From Shewanella atlantica (GTDB taxonomy: Bacteria > Pseudomonadota > Gammaproteobacteria > Enterobacterales > Shewanellaceae): a DNA stretch of 64,000 nt. How positions within the stretch are numbered: the stretch's first letter is position 1; every line of letters starts with the position of its first letter. Below the pieces are notes generated by a model that saw only the letters and a list, made by a program, of their open reading frames with translations, ran no database searches and was not told where the DNA came from. The DNA lies in NCBI RefSeq assembly GCF_003966265.1, contig NZ_RXNV01000003.1:557447-621446 (forward strand), read 5' to 3'. A program made the translations under genes and the position numbers. Below are positions 37,338-47,971 of the stretch, in pieces.

Positions 37338-38529
37338 GAGCGATCCTCCGCTTGATATTTGCCTGAACCACAAAATGGTCAAACAGCGGTGCAAACAGGT
37401 TGGCAAACAGGATGGCCAACATCATACCTTCAGGGAATGCTGGGTTAATGACACGAATAAACACGGCCATTGCACCAATCAAAATCCCGTATCCCCATTT
37501 TGCCTGATTGGTAAATGAGGCTGATACCGGATCGGTCGCCATAAACATCATACCGAAGGCAAAACCACCGAGTACCAAGTGCCAGTACCAAGGCATAGCA
37601 AACATAGCGTTTGTGTCACTACCTATTGCATTGAGGAGCATAGAGACGGCAATCATACCAACCATCACACCCGCAATAATGCGCCATGAAGCTATTCGCA
37701 TATAGACGATAACCGCACCACCAAGTAGCAGGGCTAAGGTTGAAACTTCACCCACAGAACCAGGAACAAAGCCCAGGAAAGCATCCCACCAGTCTTGCGT
37801 AAATCCATACTCAAGTGTGCCCTGAGCCGCTTGGCTAAGTGCAGTAGCACCAGAGAAGCCATCGGCAACAACCCAAGAGGTATCACCCGACATACTTAAC
37901 GGATATGCGAAGAATAGGAAAGCACGACCGGCAAGAGCAGGGTTTAAGAAGTTACGCCCGGTTCCGCCGAAAATCTCCTTGGCAACAACCACACCGAAGG
38001 TGATACCTAAGGCAACCATCCATAATGGAATATTAGGTGGTAGTGTTAGCGCAAACAGAATGGAAGTAACAAAGAAACCTTCGTTAACTTCATGACCGCG
38101 TACAGAGGCAAATAAGACTTCCCAGACACCACCTACTGCGAATGAAACCGCATAGATAGGCAGGAAGAAACAGGCGCCATACCACAATAAGGCTGCGATG
38201 CCTGAATTAGCAGTCAACTCGGTACCAAACATGCTAAACAGGCTGACCTGCCAAACATCTGGTGTAGCAAAACCCGCAACTAATGCATCTTGTGCCTGTA
38301 GGCCGACGTTATACATACCCACGAACATCGCAGGAAATACGCAAGCCCACACCATGATCATCATACGCTTCAGGTCGAGATTATCACGAACATGGGTTGC
38401 GCCCTTGTTCACCTGACCCGGCGTATAAAACACCGTATATGCGGCTTCGAAGAGCGCATAGAACTTCTCATATTTACCGCCTTTTTCAAATTGCGGTTCA
38501 ATATTTTCGAATAACTGTTTTAAGCCCAT
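37330..38529 (-). CDS. nqrB: Na+-NQR subunit B
   Basis: The main membrane subunit, with ten helices. It holds one covalent FMN (SGAT at 226-229, Thr229 the acceptor in [12 protein letters not shown]) and also riboflavin, and forms part of the Na+ path. The product is 399 residues starting [14 protein letters not shown]. It overlaps nqrC by 8 bases and abuts nqrA at base 38529 (stop and start share bases), so translation is coupled through the operon. Confidence 0.98.
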   Translation of the reverse strand: MGLKQLFENIEPQFEKGGKYEKFYALFEAAYTVFYTPGQVNKGATHVRDNLDLKRMMIMVWACVFPAMFVGMYNVGLQAQDALVAGFATPDVWQVSLFSMFGTELTANSGIAALLWYGACFFLPIYAVSFAVGGVWEVLFASVRGHEVNEGFFVTSILFALTLPPNIPLWMVALGITFGVVVAKEIFGGTGRNFLNPALAGRAFLFFAYPLSMSGDTSWVVADGFSGATALSQAAQGTLEYGFTQDWWDAFLGFVPGSVGEVSTLALLLGGAVIVYMRIASWRIIAGVMVGMIAVSMLLNAIGSDTNAMFAMPWYWHLVLGGFAFGMMFMATDPVSASFTNQAKWGYGILIGAMAVFIRVINPAFPEGMMLAILFANLFAPLFDHFVVQANIKRRIARG

Positions 38530-39863
38530 TAGCCTTCCCTCACGATCGTATCTAAACAGTCACGCAGATAAGTCGCATAGTCATACTTACCCGGACATAC
38601 GAAAGTACAAAGTGCCAAATCTTCCTCATCCAATTCCAAAGCACCCAGAGTTACGGCACCATCGGAATCACCAGAGACTAAGTCACGAAGTAACATAGTA
38701 GGAAGAATATCCAGCGGCATTACACGCTCATAGTTACCAATTGGTACCATGGCTCGGTCTGAACCACCGGTGCTTGTCGTCATATTAAACAGACGAGAAG
38801 GTGAGAGGTGGCCAAGGAAAGAGCGAGTGATAGAGAACTTATTCGGTCCAGGCATAGCCCAGCCGATAAACTCCATCTCTCTACCTTCTTCCAGCAAAGA
38901 GATCTGCTGATGGAAGCGACCCAAGTAGGCATGGGGACCCGAAGCGGTACGACCACTAAGAACCGAACCAGATATCACACGTACTTCACCATCGGTTGTT
39001 TCACCTGCAGAGATCTCTACGGTAGAAGCGCCGAGCTGAGTACGTACGAGTCTTGGTTTAGCCGCTTTAGGGCCGGTAATTGCTATCACACGTTGAGTGT
39101 TTAGTTCGCCGGTAGTAAATAGCTGACCGACAGCAATCACATCTTGATAACCTATATGCCAAACAGTTCTGTTAACAGAGGCTGGTAAAAGGAAATGAAT
39201 ATGTGTACCGGCTAGGCCTGCTGGATGCTTACCCGCAAACTCTTCTACCTGAGCATTAGCAGCCGGAATATCGGCTCCAGGCGCTTTACACAGATATACT
39301 TTACCTTCAGTCAATCTCGACAGAACCTTGAGTCCGTTAGCAAAATCTTCTTTATGCTCACCAATAACCACTTCAGGGTCGGCTGCAAGAGGTTGAGTAT
39401 CTATCGCGGTAACGAAGATGCCGGCAGCGGTAGAATCTACGGCTGGGGCTTTACTGAAAGGACGAGTTCTCAACGCCGTCCACAGACCCGATTCAATCAG
39501 GTTGTCACGAACTTGTTGAGAATCCAGCGTATCCAACTGTGCGGCATCATACTTAGAAAAGGAAACACTCTCTTCCCCTTCCACAGCAATGACGACAGAC
39601 TGAAGTACACGTTGAGCGCCCCGGTTAACTTCTAAAATTGTGCCACTGGCTAAAGCAGTATATTTAACACCAAGGTTCTTTTTATCTTCAAAGATAACCT
39701 GACCTTTTTTAACTTTATCTCCCACCTTAATTTTCATGGTAGGACGTAAGCCAATATACTCTTCACCCAAAGTAGCTACATGGTTAATGGCTGAGCCATT
39801 ATGGATAACTTGCTCTGGTCCGCCTGCTATGGGCAGGTCCAATCCTTTCTTTATTGTAATCAT
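38529..39863 (-). CDS. nqrA: Na+-NQR subunit A
   Basis: The cytoplasmic subunit, associated with quinone binding. The product is 444 residues from ATG 39863 ([18 protein letters not shown], the family start); the longer frame adds four residues from a GTG. Motifs include [17 protein letters not shown] and [17 protein letters not shown]. The gene opens the operon. A promoter must lie within the long upstream gap. Confidence 0.98.
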   Translation of the reverse strand: MITIKKGLDLPIAGGPEQVIHNGSAINHVATLGEEYIGLRPTMKIKVGDKVKKGQVIFEDKKNLGVKYTALASGTILEVNRGAQRVLQSVVIAVEGEESVSFSKYDAAQLDTLDSQQVRDNLIESGLWTALRTRPFSKAPAVDSTAAGIFVTAIDTQPLAADPEVVIGEHKEDFANGLKVLSRLTEGKVYLCKAPGADIPAANAQVEEFAGKHPAGLAGTHIHFLLPASVNRTVWHIGYQDVIAVGQLFTTGELNTQRVIAITGPKAAKPRLVRTQLGASTVEISAGETTDGEVRVISGSVLSGRTASGPHAYLGRFHQQISLLEEGREMEFIGWAMPGPNKFSITRSFLGHLSPSRLFNMTTSTGGSDRAMVPIGNYERVMPLDILPTMLLRDLVSGDSDGAVTLGALELDEEDLALCTFVCPGKYDYATYLRDCLDTIVREG

Positions 39864-40412
39864 ATCCACAAGCACTACGTTATGAAGGAAAGAAAATGCG
39901 ACGCGTTCCTGCTAAATACGACGAGTCTTCATCAAAACCCATCCCATTGAGCTAGCGCAGATTTATTACAGAAATGCGACCGCAATCACGCTGTTCGCGC
40001 GCATTTTACCGCAAATATCACGGTATCGCCATGAAAAATGTGAGTGTTTTAAGTGGATAATGAAGTTTTTTAGAATCAGGTTCAGATCACACTTTAGTAT
40101 TTATATTTGATTCAGGTACTACTAAAGCAATTCGGTTCCCTGACCTAGCAAGGTTATCAGTGATTTAACAGAGGTAATCCCCCTTAAATTGATAAAATTT
40201 AAACAATTTTTAACCTAAGTTTAACTGCTCATTAATTAACCAAACAAAAAGCATTCCCCGCTCGTTTTTTAACCGCTACAATTACAGCCAAAGTACCCAA
40301 AACTAGCCTAACTTACTAATCTCACGTTTTTTTTGGTTGCTTATCTCAAGCGATATTTCGACATAAAAAAAGCGGCAATGCCGCTTTTATATCTATTTGG
40401 GACTAGCTCTGC
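39864..40412 (-). other. nqrA upstream region, 549 bases
   Basis: Contains the luxS terminator (40364-40388); the rest of the gap, over 450 bases, lies upstream of nqrA on the same strand. It is AT-rich with no ORF of convincing coding character. The length is more than a simple promoter needs, but I could not assign an operator, structured leader or small RNA. Confidence 0.4.
40364..40388 (-). terminator. Rho-independent terminator of luxS
   Basis: AAAAGCGGC-AAT-GCCGCTTTT, followed by T on the minus strand. Confidence 0.9.
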
Positions 40413-40922
40413 TTACAAGCCGTTCAATATCTCATCACTTAACTTCAATTCATCATTCTTATTAATACTGATACCTGAAGCGATAATTGAACGGGCGATA
40501 CTCTGCGCCTGCTCTAACGAATGCATATCAAATGTTCCACACTGATATTCGTTTAATTCGGGAATTTGACCTTGTTCTGCGACTTTTAATACATCATTCA
40601 TAGAAGCGAGCCAGGCTTGGGCTACATCTGCTTCTGCCGGAGTACCTATCAGACTCATATAAAAGCCGGTGCGACAGCCCATCGGTGATATATCGATGAT
40701 CTCGACAGAATCACCGTTTAAATGATCGCGCATAAACCCGGCATAAAGGTGTTCCAGAGTATGAATGCCCCTTTCACTTAAGATATCTTTATTCGGTACA
40801 CAAAAGCGCAAATCGAAAACCGTAATGACATCACCCTTGGGGGTTTTCATGGTTTTCGCAATTCGAACCGCCGGGGCCTGCATACGGGTATGGTCAACAG
40901 TAAAGCTATCAAGTAAGGGCAT
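40413..40922 (-). CDS. luxS: S-ribosylhomocysteine lyase
   Basis: LuxS splits S-ribosylhomocysteine into homocysteine and DPD, the precursor of autoinducer-2, as part of the activated methyl cycle. The 169 residues keep the metal site: H54, E57 and H58 in IHTLEHLY, and the third ligand in QCGTFDMH. The catalytic C83 is in [12 protein letters not shown] start with GGAGA upstream. Single gene with its own terminator. Confidence 0.98.
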   Translation of the reverse strand: MPLLDSFTVDHTRMQAPAVRIAKTMKTPKGDVITVFDLRFCVPNKDILSERGIHTLEHLYAGFMRDHLNGDSVEIIDISPMGCRTGFYMSLIGTPAEADVAQAWLASMNDVLKVAEQGQIPELNEYQCGTFDMHSLEQAQSIARSIIASGISINKNDELKLSDEILNGL

Positions 40923-41132
40923 ATCTAGTCTCCAAGTGTTATGGCGCTATCGATAATGGTTACAGCAACGCACATCCATCTTCTTATGTGTTCACACTGT
41001 TTAGCAGCATACTAGCACATACTTTGTACTATTTTTCATACCGTTCGGTTATCGGGTATATTTCAAATTAACAGGTTGAACACCAATCTCATTCGAGGAA
41101 AGGTCGATAGCCTGTCTATGAAGCAGATATAG

Positions 41133-41165
41133 AAAAGGCCATAACGGTTAACGCTATGGCCTTTA
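41133..41165 (-). terminator. Rho-independent terminator of the bolA-like gene
   Basis: AAAGGCCATA...TATGGCCTTT with an extra CG/CG pair around GTTAA; T follows on the minus strand. Confidence 0.85.
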
Positions 41166-41208
41166 TATATCTGGAAGCAATCTGCTTTACCAATCACACT
41201 AAATAGTA

Positions 41209-41508
41209 TTAGCCCTTACACTTAGGTGAGGCAGGAACATCGCATTCTTCAGCCCATTCTGTCGGCGTAAAAGTATGCATAGATAATGCGTGTAAACCAT
41301 TAGCAAACTCAGTCTCTAAAGCTTCATTGACCGCACGGTGGCGTGCCAGTAAACGTTTGCCTTCAAATGCGCCACAGGTAATGATCACCTTAAAGTGTAT
41401 CTCTGAATTAGGTGGCACATGGTGATTATGACTCTCGTTTATCACCTCTAAGTGAGATGGGGACAGAGCCGCGGTGAGTTTTTCGGTAATGATCTGTTCT
41501 ACTGACAT
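41209..41508 (-). CDS. bolA: BolA family protein
   Basis: BolA-fold proteins partner monothiol glutaredoxins in Fe-S handling and can act as transcription regulators. The start at the second in-frame ATG gives 99 residues, MSVEQIITEKLTAALSPSHLEV; the longer frame adds six residues. The family block LARHRAVNEAL, with the conserved His, and the HALSMHTFTPTEW segment are present, as in E. coli BolA (105). Confidence 0.92.
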   Translation of the reverse strand: MSVEQIITEKLTAALSPSHLEVINESHNHHVPPNSEIHFKVIITCGAFEGKRLLARHRAVNEALETEFANGLHALSMHTFTPTEWAEECDVPASPKCKG

Positions 41509-41644
41509 AACGATATTCTCAGTCATACATAAAAGCTATGGCGGCAGATTACTGCTTAGGGGAAGAAAGGTCAACACCTCCACATCCCCACACCTGACTC
41601 AAAAATAATCAGTAGACGATAATAAGTAAGTTACAATCACCAGC

Positions 41645-42148
41645 CTATAAAACATTCACTCTGGCATCTTCACTCACACCTTCTAGCAGTTCAACCACGC
41701 TCTCGGTACTAATCCCTTGTGGAACAGCAATATTCAGGTTTGAAGAAAACACGGTTTGCCCGATAGGCATGACATGAACCCGATTGAACTCCATATGTTC
41801 AATAACCAGATCTAAATTAGTGAGTATATTGACGATATCCCGGGTCAGGCCCGCGCGGTCGCCACAATCAAGGGTCAGGTGCAATGGTCTGGAAGCGGAT
41901 CCGACCTCTGTGATGACGTCATCGAAGAAGAAGCGCAAACTAGCAAACTTCGACTCCAACTCGGCTTTTAACTCCGCCTCGGCTTCAGGAGGGATACCCA
42001 CCTTCATCATGGCTGAGAAGTGGCCATCGAGCTTTATCACCTTACTCGTCACCCATTCCCCTTTGAAACCGCGGGTGACTTCCGCTAGCGACTTAATGAT
42101 ACCCGGTGTGATAGGTCCTATTACTGTAGTAATAAACAACTTTTTCAT
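41645..42148 (-). CDS. GcvR-like ACT domain protein
   Basis: A cytoplasmic protein of 167 residues with two ACT-like regions. The N-terminal half opens KKLFITTVIGPITPGIIKSLAEV, and the second (about 90-165) has LTLDCGDRAGLTRDIVNILTNLDL. It resembles GcvR, the regulator that binds GcvA in glycine cleavage control. Many Shewanella proteins of this type have no tested role, so I leave the symbol blank. AAGGAG lies seven bases before the ATG. Confidence 0.8.
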   Translation of the reverse strand: MKKLFITTVIGPITPGIIKSLAEVTRGFKGEWVTSKVIKLDGHFSAMMKVGIPPEAEAELKAELESKFASLRFFFDDVITEVGSASRPLHLTLDCGDRAGLTRDIVNILTNLDLVIEHMEFNRVHVMPIGQTVFSSNLNIAVPQGISTESVVELLEGVSEDARVNVL

Positions 42149-42295
42149 GTGATACTCCTTATTGCTAAAAACAAGCAGAGTGACGCGCAATATCTTCCTC
42201 TTTCCGATTTAGCTTAGAATATTTAACTGATCAACATTGAGATCTGAGTAACATAAAAATCGACAGGCCACCTAACCTAATATTGGCACATATTT

Positions 42296-42964
42296 TCAAT
42301 CCTTAGCTATCTGTTTATGGAAATCTTTTATTAAGGCTCTGAAAGTAAAGTTAAGCCTGGGCTCCATCACCTTCATTCGCTTAGGCAGGCTATGCTCCCA
42401 CTCCTTCTGCATCGGCCATTGCATCAACAAGAGATCGCCACTCTCCAATGAAATACTAATCTTATGATGGCTTGATTTATGGCGAATAAAAAAGTCTCGA
42501 GTCGCCCCTAACGTCACAGACACGATATCACTACCAATGGCAATTTCAGGCTCATCATCGCTATGCCACCCCATAGACTCATTGCCATCGGCATAACGGT
42601 TGACCAAGACGCCATTGGCATTTAAACCAAAATCACGCTTCAATTTTTGTTGTAGCAGACGAGCATATTTCGGCCATGGCAACGCGTTAATAAACAGACC
42701 CGAATAGAGATAGTCACAACCTTCATCACCGAACCAAACTTGTGTCCTGGGTATGGCATGTTGTTTGCCATAAACCTTGATTACAGGCCGGGACAGAGGA
42801 TAAGCATCCGCTTCCTCAAGCAAGGCTGTCTGCTGCGCTTCGCTCAGGTAACCCCGGATAAGTTTAATCGGGGGCATCAGGTCATGTTCGCCTGAGTCTT
42901 GAGCACTTTTGTTTTGAGCACTTGTCCCTTGAGGAGCAGCGAATCCAAAACCGTGTTGTTTCAT
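42296..42964 (-). CDS. AlkB-like 2-oxoglutarate/Fe(II) dioxygenase
   Basis: A 222-residue enzyme of the AlkB/ALKBH2-like branch, which removes alkyl groups from nucleic acid bases. The iron/oxoglutarate residues are visible: HSD in MGWHSDDEPEIAIGSD, the distal His in MQKEWEHSLPKR, and RLNFTFR at the C-terminus. GGAGGATGGC precedes the ATG. It is divergent from rlmG. Whether it acts on DNA or RNA is unknown. Confidence 0.88.
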   Translation of the reverse strand: MKQHGFGFAAPQGTSAQNKSAQDSGEHDLMPPIKLIRGYLSEAQQTALLEEADAYPLSRPVIKVYGKQHAIPRTQVWFGDEGCDYLYSGLFINALPWPKYARLLQQKLKRDFGLNANGVLVNRYADGNESMGWHSDDEPEIAIGSDIVSVTLGATRDFFIRHKSSHHKISISLESGDLLLMQWPMQKEWEHSLPKRMKVMEPRLNFTFRALIKDFHKQIAKD

Positions 42965-43086
42965 GCCATCCTCCAATCAACCTCGTTCAGACTCGCCCCG
43001 CACTTGCCGCAACTAATAGTCATATGTACCTTACAGCCTAAATCTGCGATAATACGTGCCCTTATTTTATTGGTGCAGTTTGGCAT

Positions 43087-44325
43087 ATGACAACACAATT
43101 TTCAGTCGAAGATATCGAGCTAGAATTAACTCGATATCCTAAAAATCAGGAATCGAACTTACAGGCTTGGGATGCGGCCGATGAACACCTGATTAAACAT
43201 CTTAAAGAGACTGAACAAGCACCGATTGCAACGGCTATCATCAATGATAATTTCGGGGCTCTGACAGCATGCCTGCGTTCAATGGACGCACAATGGCCGT
43301 TAGCCGTCGAAACTGACGCTAAAACCAGCCAATTAGGTACTCTGCAAAACTTAGAAAATAACAAACTCAGCTCAGATGATATTCAATGGCTAAACAGTCG
43401 TGAAAATATACCCGCTGCCATCGAGTTAGTTTTGATGAAGTTACCAAAGAATCTTAGCTATTTTGCCCACCAGCTAAACCGTTTATCTCAGGTTCTGCCA
43501 GAAGGTACTCAGGTACTGATAGGCGCTAAAGCCAAGTCGATCAACAAGTCTTTACTCGAGGTTTTTGCTAAGAATCTGGGCCCGGCTAGCGCCAGCCTGA
43601 CCTGGAAAAAGACCCGGGTTATCACCTGCATCACAGACGGAGTCGCCCGTAAACTTCCGACAGCAAGCCAATGGCCTATCCCTGAGTTAAACCTTGAAAT
43701 TACCAACCTCAGCAACGTTTTTGCTTCCGGCAAGCTGGATATCGGTGCACGCATCATGCTCGATAACATGCCTAAGGGTGACTTCAAGTCGATTATCGAT
43801 CTGGGCTGTGGAAACGGTGTGTTGGGCCTCAATGCCAAACAGTGCTTTCCGCAAGCTTATATCCACTTTGTGGATGATTCTGAGATGGCGGTGGAATCGG
43901 CCAGACAAAACTGGGCATTGAATAAATTAGATACACAGGGCCTTGTCGGCGAGCAAGCCACCTTTGGCTGGGATGATTGTTTGACTCACCTCAATGAAGG
44001 CGTTCGCCCCGATCTGATCCTATGTAACCCTCCTTTTCATCAGGGGGAAGCGATAACTGATCACATTGCCTGGCAAATGTTCCTCCAGTCCTGGCGGGCA
44101 CTTAAAAATGGCGGCATCTTACATGTCGTGGGTAACCGTCACCTGGCTTATCATGTGAAACTGCAGCGTATTTTTAAGAACTGCACCACAGTCGCCTCTA
44201 ACGGTAAGTTTGTTATTTTACAGGCGCAGAAGATAGGTAAGAAAGCCGAGCCCCATGAATCTCAGGAGAGTTCTACCGAAGCGCCTCATCCACAGAGTTC
44301 ACTCTATGGTGCTACAAAGCCATAG
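43087..44325 (+). CDS. rlmG: 23S rRNA (guanine-N2)-methyltransferase RlmG
   Basis: Class I SAM-dependent methyltransferase expected to modify G1835 of 23S rRNA (E. coli RlmG/YgjO). The 412 residues have a degenerate N-terminal methyltransferase-like half. The active C-terminal half has the SAM loop [13 protein letters not shown] near 238-250 and the target motif LCNPPFHQG near 317. RsmC shares this layout; the N-terminus (FELTRY-type [21 protein letters not shown]) fits RlmG better. The Gln/Ser-rich tail after about 385 is probably disordered. Confidence 0.9.
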   Translation: MTTQFSVEDIELELTRYPKNQESNLQAWDAADEHLIKHLKETEQAPIATAIINDNFGALTACLRSMDAQWPLAVETDAKTSQLGTLQNLENNKLSSDDIQWLNSRENIPAAIELVLMKLPKNLSYFAHQLNRLSQVLPEGTQVLIGAKAKSINKSLLEVFAKNLGPASASLTWKKTRVITCITDGVARKLPTASQWPIPELNLEITNLSNVFASGKLDIGARIMLDNMPKGDFKSIIDLGCGNGVLGLNAKQCFPQAYIHFVDDSEMAVESARQNWALNKLDTQGLVGEQATFGWDDCLTHLNEGVRPDLILCNPPFHQGEAITDHIAWQMFLQSWRALKNGGILHVVGNRHLAYHVKLQRIFKNCTTVASNGKFVILQAQKIGKKAEPHESQESSTEAPHPQSSLYGATKP

Positions 44326-44420
44326 TGCCTGTACATTAGTGCCAAAAATATTAGCGCCTGAAACATAAAGGTTGAACTAAGAAGAAGTAACTAAATAAAA
44401 GTAACGAAGAGCGAACAAAG

Positions 44421-44442
44421 CAGGAAGGCGACACGCCTTCCT
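44421..44442 (-). terminator. Candidate terminator of the outer-membrane protein gene
   Basis: CAGGAAGGCG-ACA-CGCCTTCCTG is a strong stem. The T tract after it on the minus strand is poor (CTTTGTTC), so termination is only likely. Confidence 0.6.
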
Positions 44443-44475
44443 GCCCTTAATCATAAAAGCATTCGAGCGTTCAAT

Positions 44476-45039
44476 TTAGAAACGGTAGCTCATACCGATA
44501 TTGAAGTTCTGTACCTTAAGCTCTTGAACCGGCACATATTGATACTCGATATTCATGCCGATACCCGATTGAAAACGTATCCCCCATCCCACAGCGCCAT
44601 AAAAATCACTGCCCCTGGTTTCGACGCTCTTGATCACCTCACTACTAAACGCACCTGAAACATCGTAATTGAGCCGATTGGCACTGGCACCCAGTTTGGC
44701 ATAGAGGTGGTTACTCTCTGATAACGGGACCTGGCCGTAAAGGGTGCCTCGTATCCCTTTATAACTGATGTTATCAACTCCGCCGAACAAACCGGTAAAC
44801 ACCGACACTACACCACCCGTACCACCAAATAGCCCGGTTTCGATGCCGAAGTTTTCATTAAACATATAGCGGTAATACGCATCGATGGCGAAACTGTCCT
44901 CGCCGCCGGTCTCTTGTCCGGATTCGAATTCAAAATCCTGAATACCATAGCCTACACTGCCGCCCACGATATGATTTGAATCACCGGCGTAAGCCCCCAC
45001 GCTCAGCAAACTACCGATCACCAACAACAATCTCTTCAT
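44476..45039 (-). CDS. Outer-membrane beta-barrel protein
   Basis: A 187-residue product with a signal peptide (KRLLLVIGSLLSVGAYA). The mature part is eight-stranded-barrel-like: alternating strands such as GGSVGYGIQDFEFESG, IDAYYRYMFNENFGIETGLFGG and GAVGWGIRFQSGIGMNIEYQY, ending in the aromatic C-terminal residue of outer-membrane proteins (SYRF). It belongs to the OmpA/Ail-like 'porin family' group; function unknown. AAAGGA precedes the ATG. Confidence 0.85.
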   Translation of the reverse strand: MKRLLLVIGSLLSVGAYAGDSNHIVGGSVGYGIQDFEFESGQETGGEDSFAIDAYYRYMFNENFGIETGLFGGTGGVVSVFTGLFGGVDNISYKGIRGTLYGQVPLSESNHLYAKLGASANRLNYDVSGAFSSEVIKSVETRGSDFYGAVGWGIRFQSGIGMNIEYQYVPVQELKVQNFNIGMSYRF

Positions 45040-45174
45040 GATAAATCCTTTAATTTATAATACTTTAATTTTTGCTGAAGCCCATGTTTAATAACACTGA
45101 ATCACGAGACGCAAAATAATACAGGTGTTAAATCGAGAGCCAGCCCAACACAGGAATCCAACAACTGCGTAGCA

Positions 45175-45297
45175 ATGTTAGAGGCAAAAGCTGTACCTGA
45201 GCTGAACAAACCTGAGATAGCAAAGCTGGATGCTGAATATCCGATGGAAAAGCTAAGGCGCGAAGAAGTTCAGTCAACTTTGGTTGAAGGTAGGTAG
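45175..45297 (+). pseudogene. Possible 40-residue ORF or gene remnant
   Basis: An ATG-initiated frame of 40 codons with ordinary codon use (PELNKPEIAKLDAEYPMEKL) lies in a gap without other genes. No ribosome-binding site was seen. The sequence reads like a protein fragment, so it may be what is left of a lost gene. I do not recognise the family. Low confidence. Confidence 0.25.
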
Positions 45298-45328
45298 GGT
45301 TGAAAGTAGTCAGGATTAATGTTGGTAA

Positions 45329-45362
45329 TAGAGGTCACAGAAAGAGAAGTCTTCAGACCTCT
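45329..45362 (-). terminator. Candidate hairpin after the DUF2804 gene
   Basis: AGAGGTC pairs with GACCTCT; the loop holds an inner GAAG/CTTC pairing. Weak T content after it on the minus strand. Confidence 0.4.
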
Positions 45363-45365
45363 TAG

Positions 45366-46433
45366 TCACCAACGGGCGAAATGGTCTTCGGTGAGTCCCA
45401 GTACATTATCGAGAATATGCTTGTTGCCAAAGTTATCGATGATGTAACCTGAGTAGTATCCTAAGTATTGCCTGAAGTTACTCTTTAACAGCAGCAAGTT
45501 AAGCTTCTCCTGTCGACAGTTGGCTGGATTAAAGCTCAGTTCAACCTGACCATTGTCCGAATATATACGCCATGAAGCCTGGGCCAGTTTCTGACAATCG
45601 GCTCCCGTCGCCCGTTGAAAGTTGAAGTGCACAGGCCCTAACAGGTGCCGCTCACCGTTAACCCAGAAGACATTCTCATTACAGCCGGTTTCATTAACCC
45701 CAGCCGCTAAATTAAGGCCCAGGACACCATCGTGGGTATGAGCATTAATACTTGCCCAGCGCCAACTCGTCTCTTTGCGCATATACCCGGCGGAAAAGTC
45801 ATAGCCGGCTAATGCCCTATTCAGAGGCTGAGATTCACCGTCAATGATAAGCTCCCCTGTCGGTTTGAGCCCGTTATGCTTCTGAGTATAAGTCCAGCCG
45901 TTATACCCGGTCGGATTACACATGGCCATAGGTAAGCTCAATACCGGGGCGTCGAGATCGATCTCAGCCTTAATATTGGCTGTCACAATTGACACATGCC
46001 ACACACCTTCAGATATCGTAAAGGAGACTCTCGCCTTACTACTAGCCATCTTGGCAACGCCCGACATGGGAGAGGGCGTCAATTCATAACCTCTGCCCAG
46101 TGGCTTCAACCAGGTCGTTTCACTGATGTGGTTTTTACTGATGTCATAGAGATAACAAAATGCACTGCCCACATAACGTATATCGGCAATGGCGACACCA
46201 ATGACAAAACGGGGAGTGACGATATTAATAAATTGAAACTGCTTATAGTTGAAGTAGCGACTCAACCTGGAGGCGGGCTTATCCATTTCATTATAGTAAT
46301 TGAACAGCTCAAGGCCCAGGGAGGCCACCGGGCCATCAAAATAACCAAAGAAGGGAGTACCATGACTCGACATCAAGCATTCGGGAGCGGTCTGACTCTG
46401 GATATTTATCACCTTTGAAACGCTTATCGTCAT
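45366..46433 (-). CDS. DUF2804 family protein
   Basis: A 355-residue protein with the features of DUF2804: GTPFFGYFDGPVASLGLE near the N-terminus, MCNPTGYNGWTYTQKHNGLKPTGELIIDG in the middle, and SWRWASINAHTHDGVLGLNLAAGVNETGCNENVFWVNG. The family has a lipocalin-like beta fold and no established role. There is no signal peptide. The start ATG is preceded by AGGGAG. Single gene, divergent from yajG. Confidence 0.82.
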   Translation of the reverse strand: MTISVSKVINIQSQTAPECLMSSHGTPFFGYFDGPVASLGLELFNYYNEMDKPASRLSRYFNYKQFQFINIVTPRFVIGVAIADIRYVGSAFCYLYDISKNHISETTWLKPLGRGYELTPSPMSGVAKMASSKARVSFTISEGVWHVSIVTANIKAEIDLDAPVLSLPMAMCNPTGYNGWTYTQKHNGLKPTGELIIDGESQPLNRALAGYDFSAGYMRKETSWRWASINAHTHDGVLGLNLAAGVNETGCNENVFWVNGERHLLGPVHFNFQRATGADCQKLAQASWRIYSDNGQVELSFNPANCRQEKLNLLLLKSNFRQYLGYYSGYIIDNFGNKHILDNVLGLTEDHFARW

Positions 46434-46690
46434 CGAACACTCCCTGACCGTTAATCAAATTTTACTCTAACGCTATGTCTAACGTGATGAAAGTAAAATT
46501 TACAGCTTAATTGAGAAATGGCTTAAATGACTCCGGATCCTGACTTTAATAAACTGGGACAGATAAAAGGTAACAAACTTGAATAGATTCTGGGGGCCGT
46601 TTGCACAGCCAAAGACGATGGCATCGAATGGCAATTCTGGTATGCTGATATCACCCTATTTCGCAATTTTGAATAAAGATAATCCAGAAA

Positions 46691-47257
46691 ATGAAACGTC
46701 TCTTTTTATTGTTAACTACAGCTATCGCACTTTCCGGTTGCGCGACTCAGGCGCCAAGCCATATCGCCCTTGAGCCACAGGTTCCGCAAGTACAGCCTCA
46801 AACTCAGTCGCTACAAAACGTAGCCATAGAGACAATCGATACGCGCTCAGCCAATTTCATTGTACGCTTCAACAACGAAGGCGATGCGGCCAGGCTTGTC
46901 AGCCCTTCAGAAGCACCGAGAAGACAGATAGACGCCGTCTTTCGTAAGGGCTTCACTCAAGCCGGTTACCAAGTAGACCCCAGTGCGGTCCAACATATAC
47001 AGTTCCAATTAGAGCGGTTACTGACTGACGTCAATGAGAGTACCTTCGGATTCGAGGCTAAGAGCAATATCATCATCAATGTGATAGCCAAAAACAGCAC
47101 TCAAGAGCTCACGAAACGTTACACGGCTCGCGGAACACTATCGGGCCCGTTCAGTGCCGACTTTGCAACCTTAGAACTAGAGATAAATAAACTTCTCGGT
47201 CAACTAAGCGGTGATATTATTAATGACCCTGAACTGAACCAGTTTATTCAGCAGTAA
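46691..47257 (+). CDS. yajG: YajG family lipoprotein
   Basis: A 188-residue lipoprotein of unknown role. The signal peptide ends in the lipobox ALSGC (Cys17), and YajG features include IETIDTRSANFIV in the first third. In E. coli yajG sits beside ampG and bolA. Here it lies upstream of a cyclophilin, with ampG two genes later, so the old neighbourhood is kept. Confidence 0.85.
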   Translation: MKRLFLLLTTAIALSGCATQAPSHIALEPQVPQVQPQTQSLQNVAIETIDTRSANFIVRFNNEGDAARLVSPSEAPRRQIDAVFRKGFTQAGYQVDPSAVQHIQFQLERLLTDVNESTFGFEAKSNIIINVIAKNSTQELTKRYTARGTLSGPFSADFATLELEINKLLGQLSGDIINDPELNQFIQQ

Positions 47258-47303
47258 TTCCTGCCCTAAAAAGACCATAGATATAAAAGAACAAGGAAGC
47301 CCC

Positions 47304-47888
47304 ATGATCCGTTGGATTAATGCTCTACTCATACTCTGTTTAAGCCAGACTGCGGTTGCCGTCGACATTCAGCCCGATACGCTTTACCCCCAGGTACAAC
47401 TCGACACCAGCATGGGAAAGATCATCGTCGAATTAGACAGAACGCGTGCCCCCATCACAGTTGATAACTTTCTGACCTATGTCGTGAAGGGGCACTATGA
47501 CAATACCTTGTTTCATCGGGTTATCGCCGACTTCGTCGTTCAGGGAGGTGGATTAAATCTCAAACAGGAGGAGAAGCCATACGATGCGCCCATCGTTAAC
47601 GAGTCAGGGAATGGTTTATCAAATTCATTCGGCACTATCGCCATGGCCCGTGATAACGATCCTCACTCGGCCACCAGCCAATTTTACTTTAATGTAGGCG
47701 ATAATGAACGCCTGGACCCCTCCTCCAGACGCTGGGGCTATGCGGTTTTTGGTGAAGTAGCTGAAGGCGAAGAGGTACTTGCGGCCATGGCTGGCGTTGC
47801 AACGGAGCACAATACAAAACTGGACTGGCCTGACTTTCCCATAGATGAGATCGTGTTAAAAAAAGCGACGCTACTGCCCAGAAAGTGA
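47304..47888 (+). CDS. Periplasmic cyclophilin-type peptidyl-prolyl isomerase
   Basis: 194 residues, PpiA-like. A signal peptide (about 1-19, LILCLSQTAVAVD) puts it in the periplasm. The cyclophilin core has FLTYVVKGHYDNTLFHRVI with the catalytic Arg, VVQGGGLN, GTIAMARDNDPHSATSQFYFNV and YAVFGEVAEGEEVL. AAGGAAG lies before the ATG. Close spacing after yajG (46 bases) suggests one transcript. Confidence 0.92.
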   Translation: MIRWINALLILCLSQTAVAVDIQPDTLYPQVQLDTSMGKIIVELDRTRAPITVDNFLTYVVKGHYDNTLFHRVIADFVVQGGGLNLKQEEKPYDAPIVNESGNGLSNSFGTIAMARDNDPHSATSQFYFNVGDNERLDPSSRRWGYAVFGEVAEGEEVLAAMAGVATEHNTKLDWPDFPIDEIVLKKATLLPRK

Positions 47889-47971
47889 TAGTTCAATATT
47901 TTTAACATAATATCTCCCAAGAGCTTATTTATCGTCCTATACTAATTAAGCAGTTATAAGGAGGCGAACCG

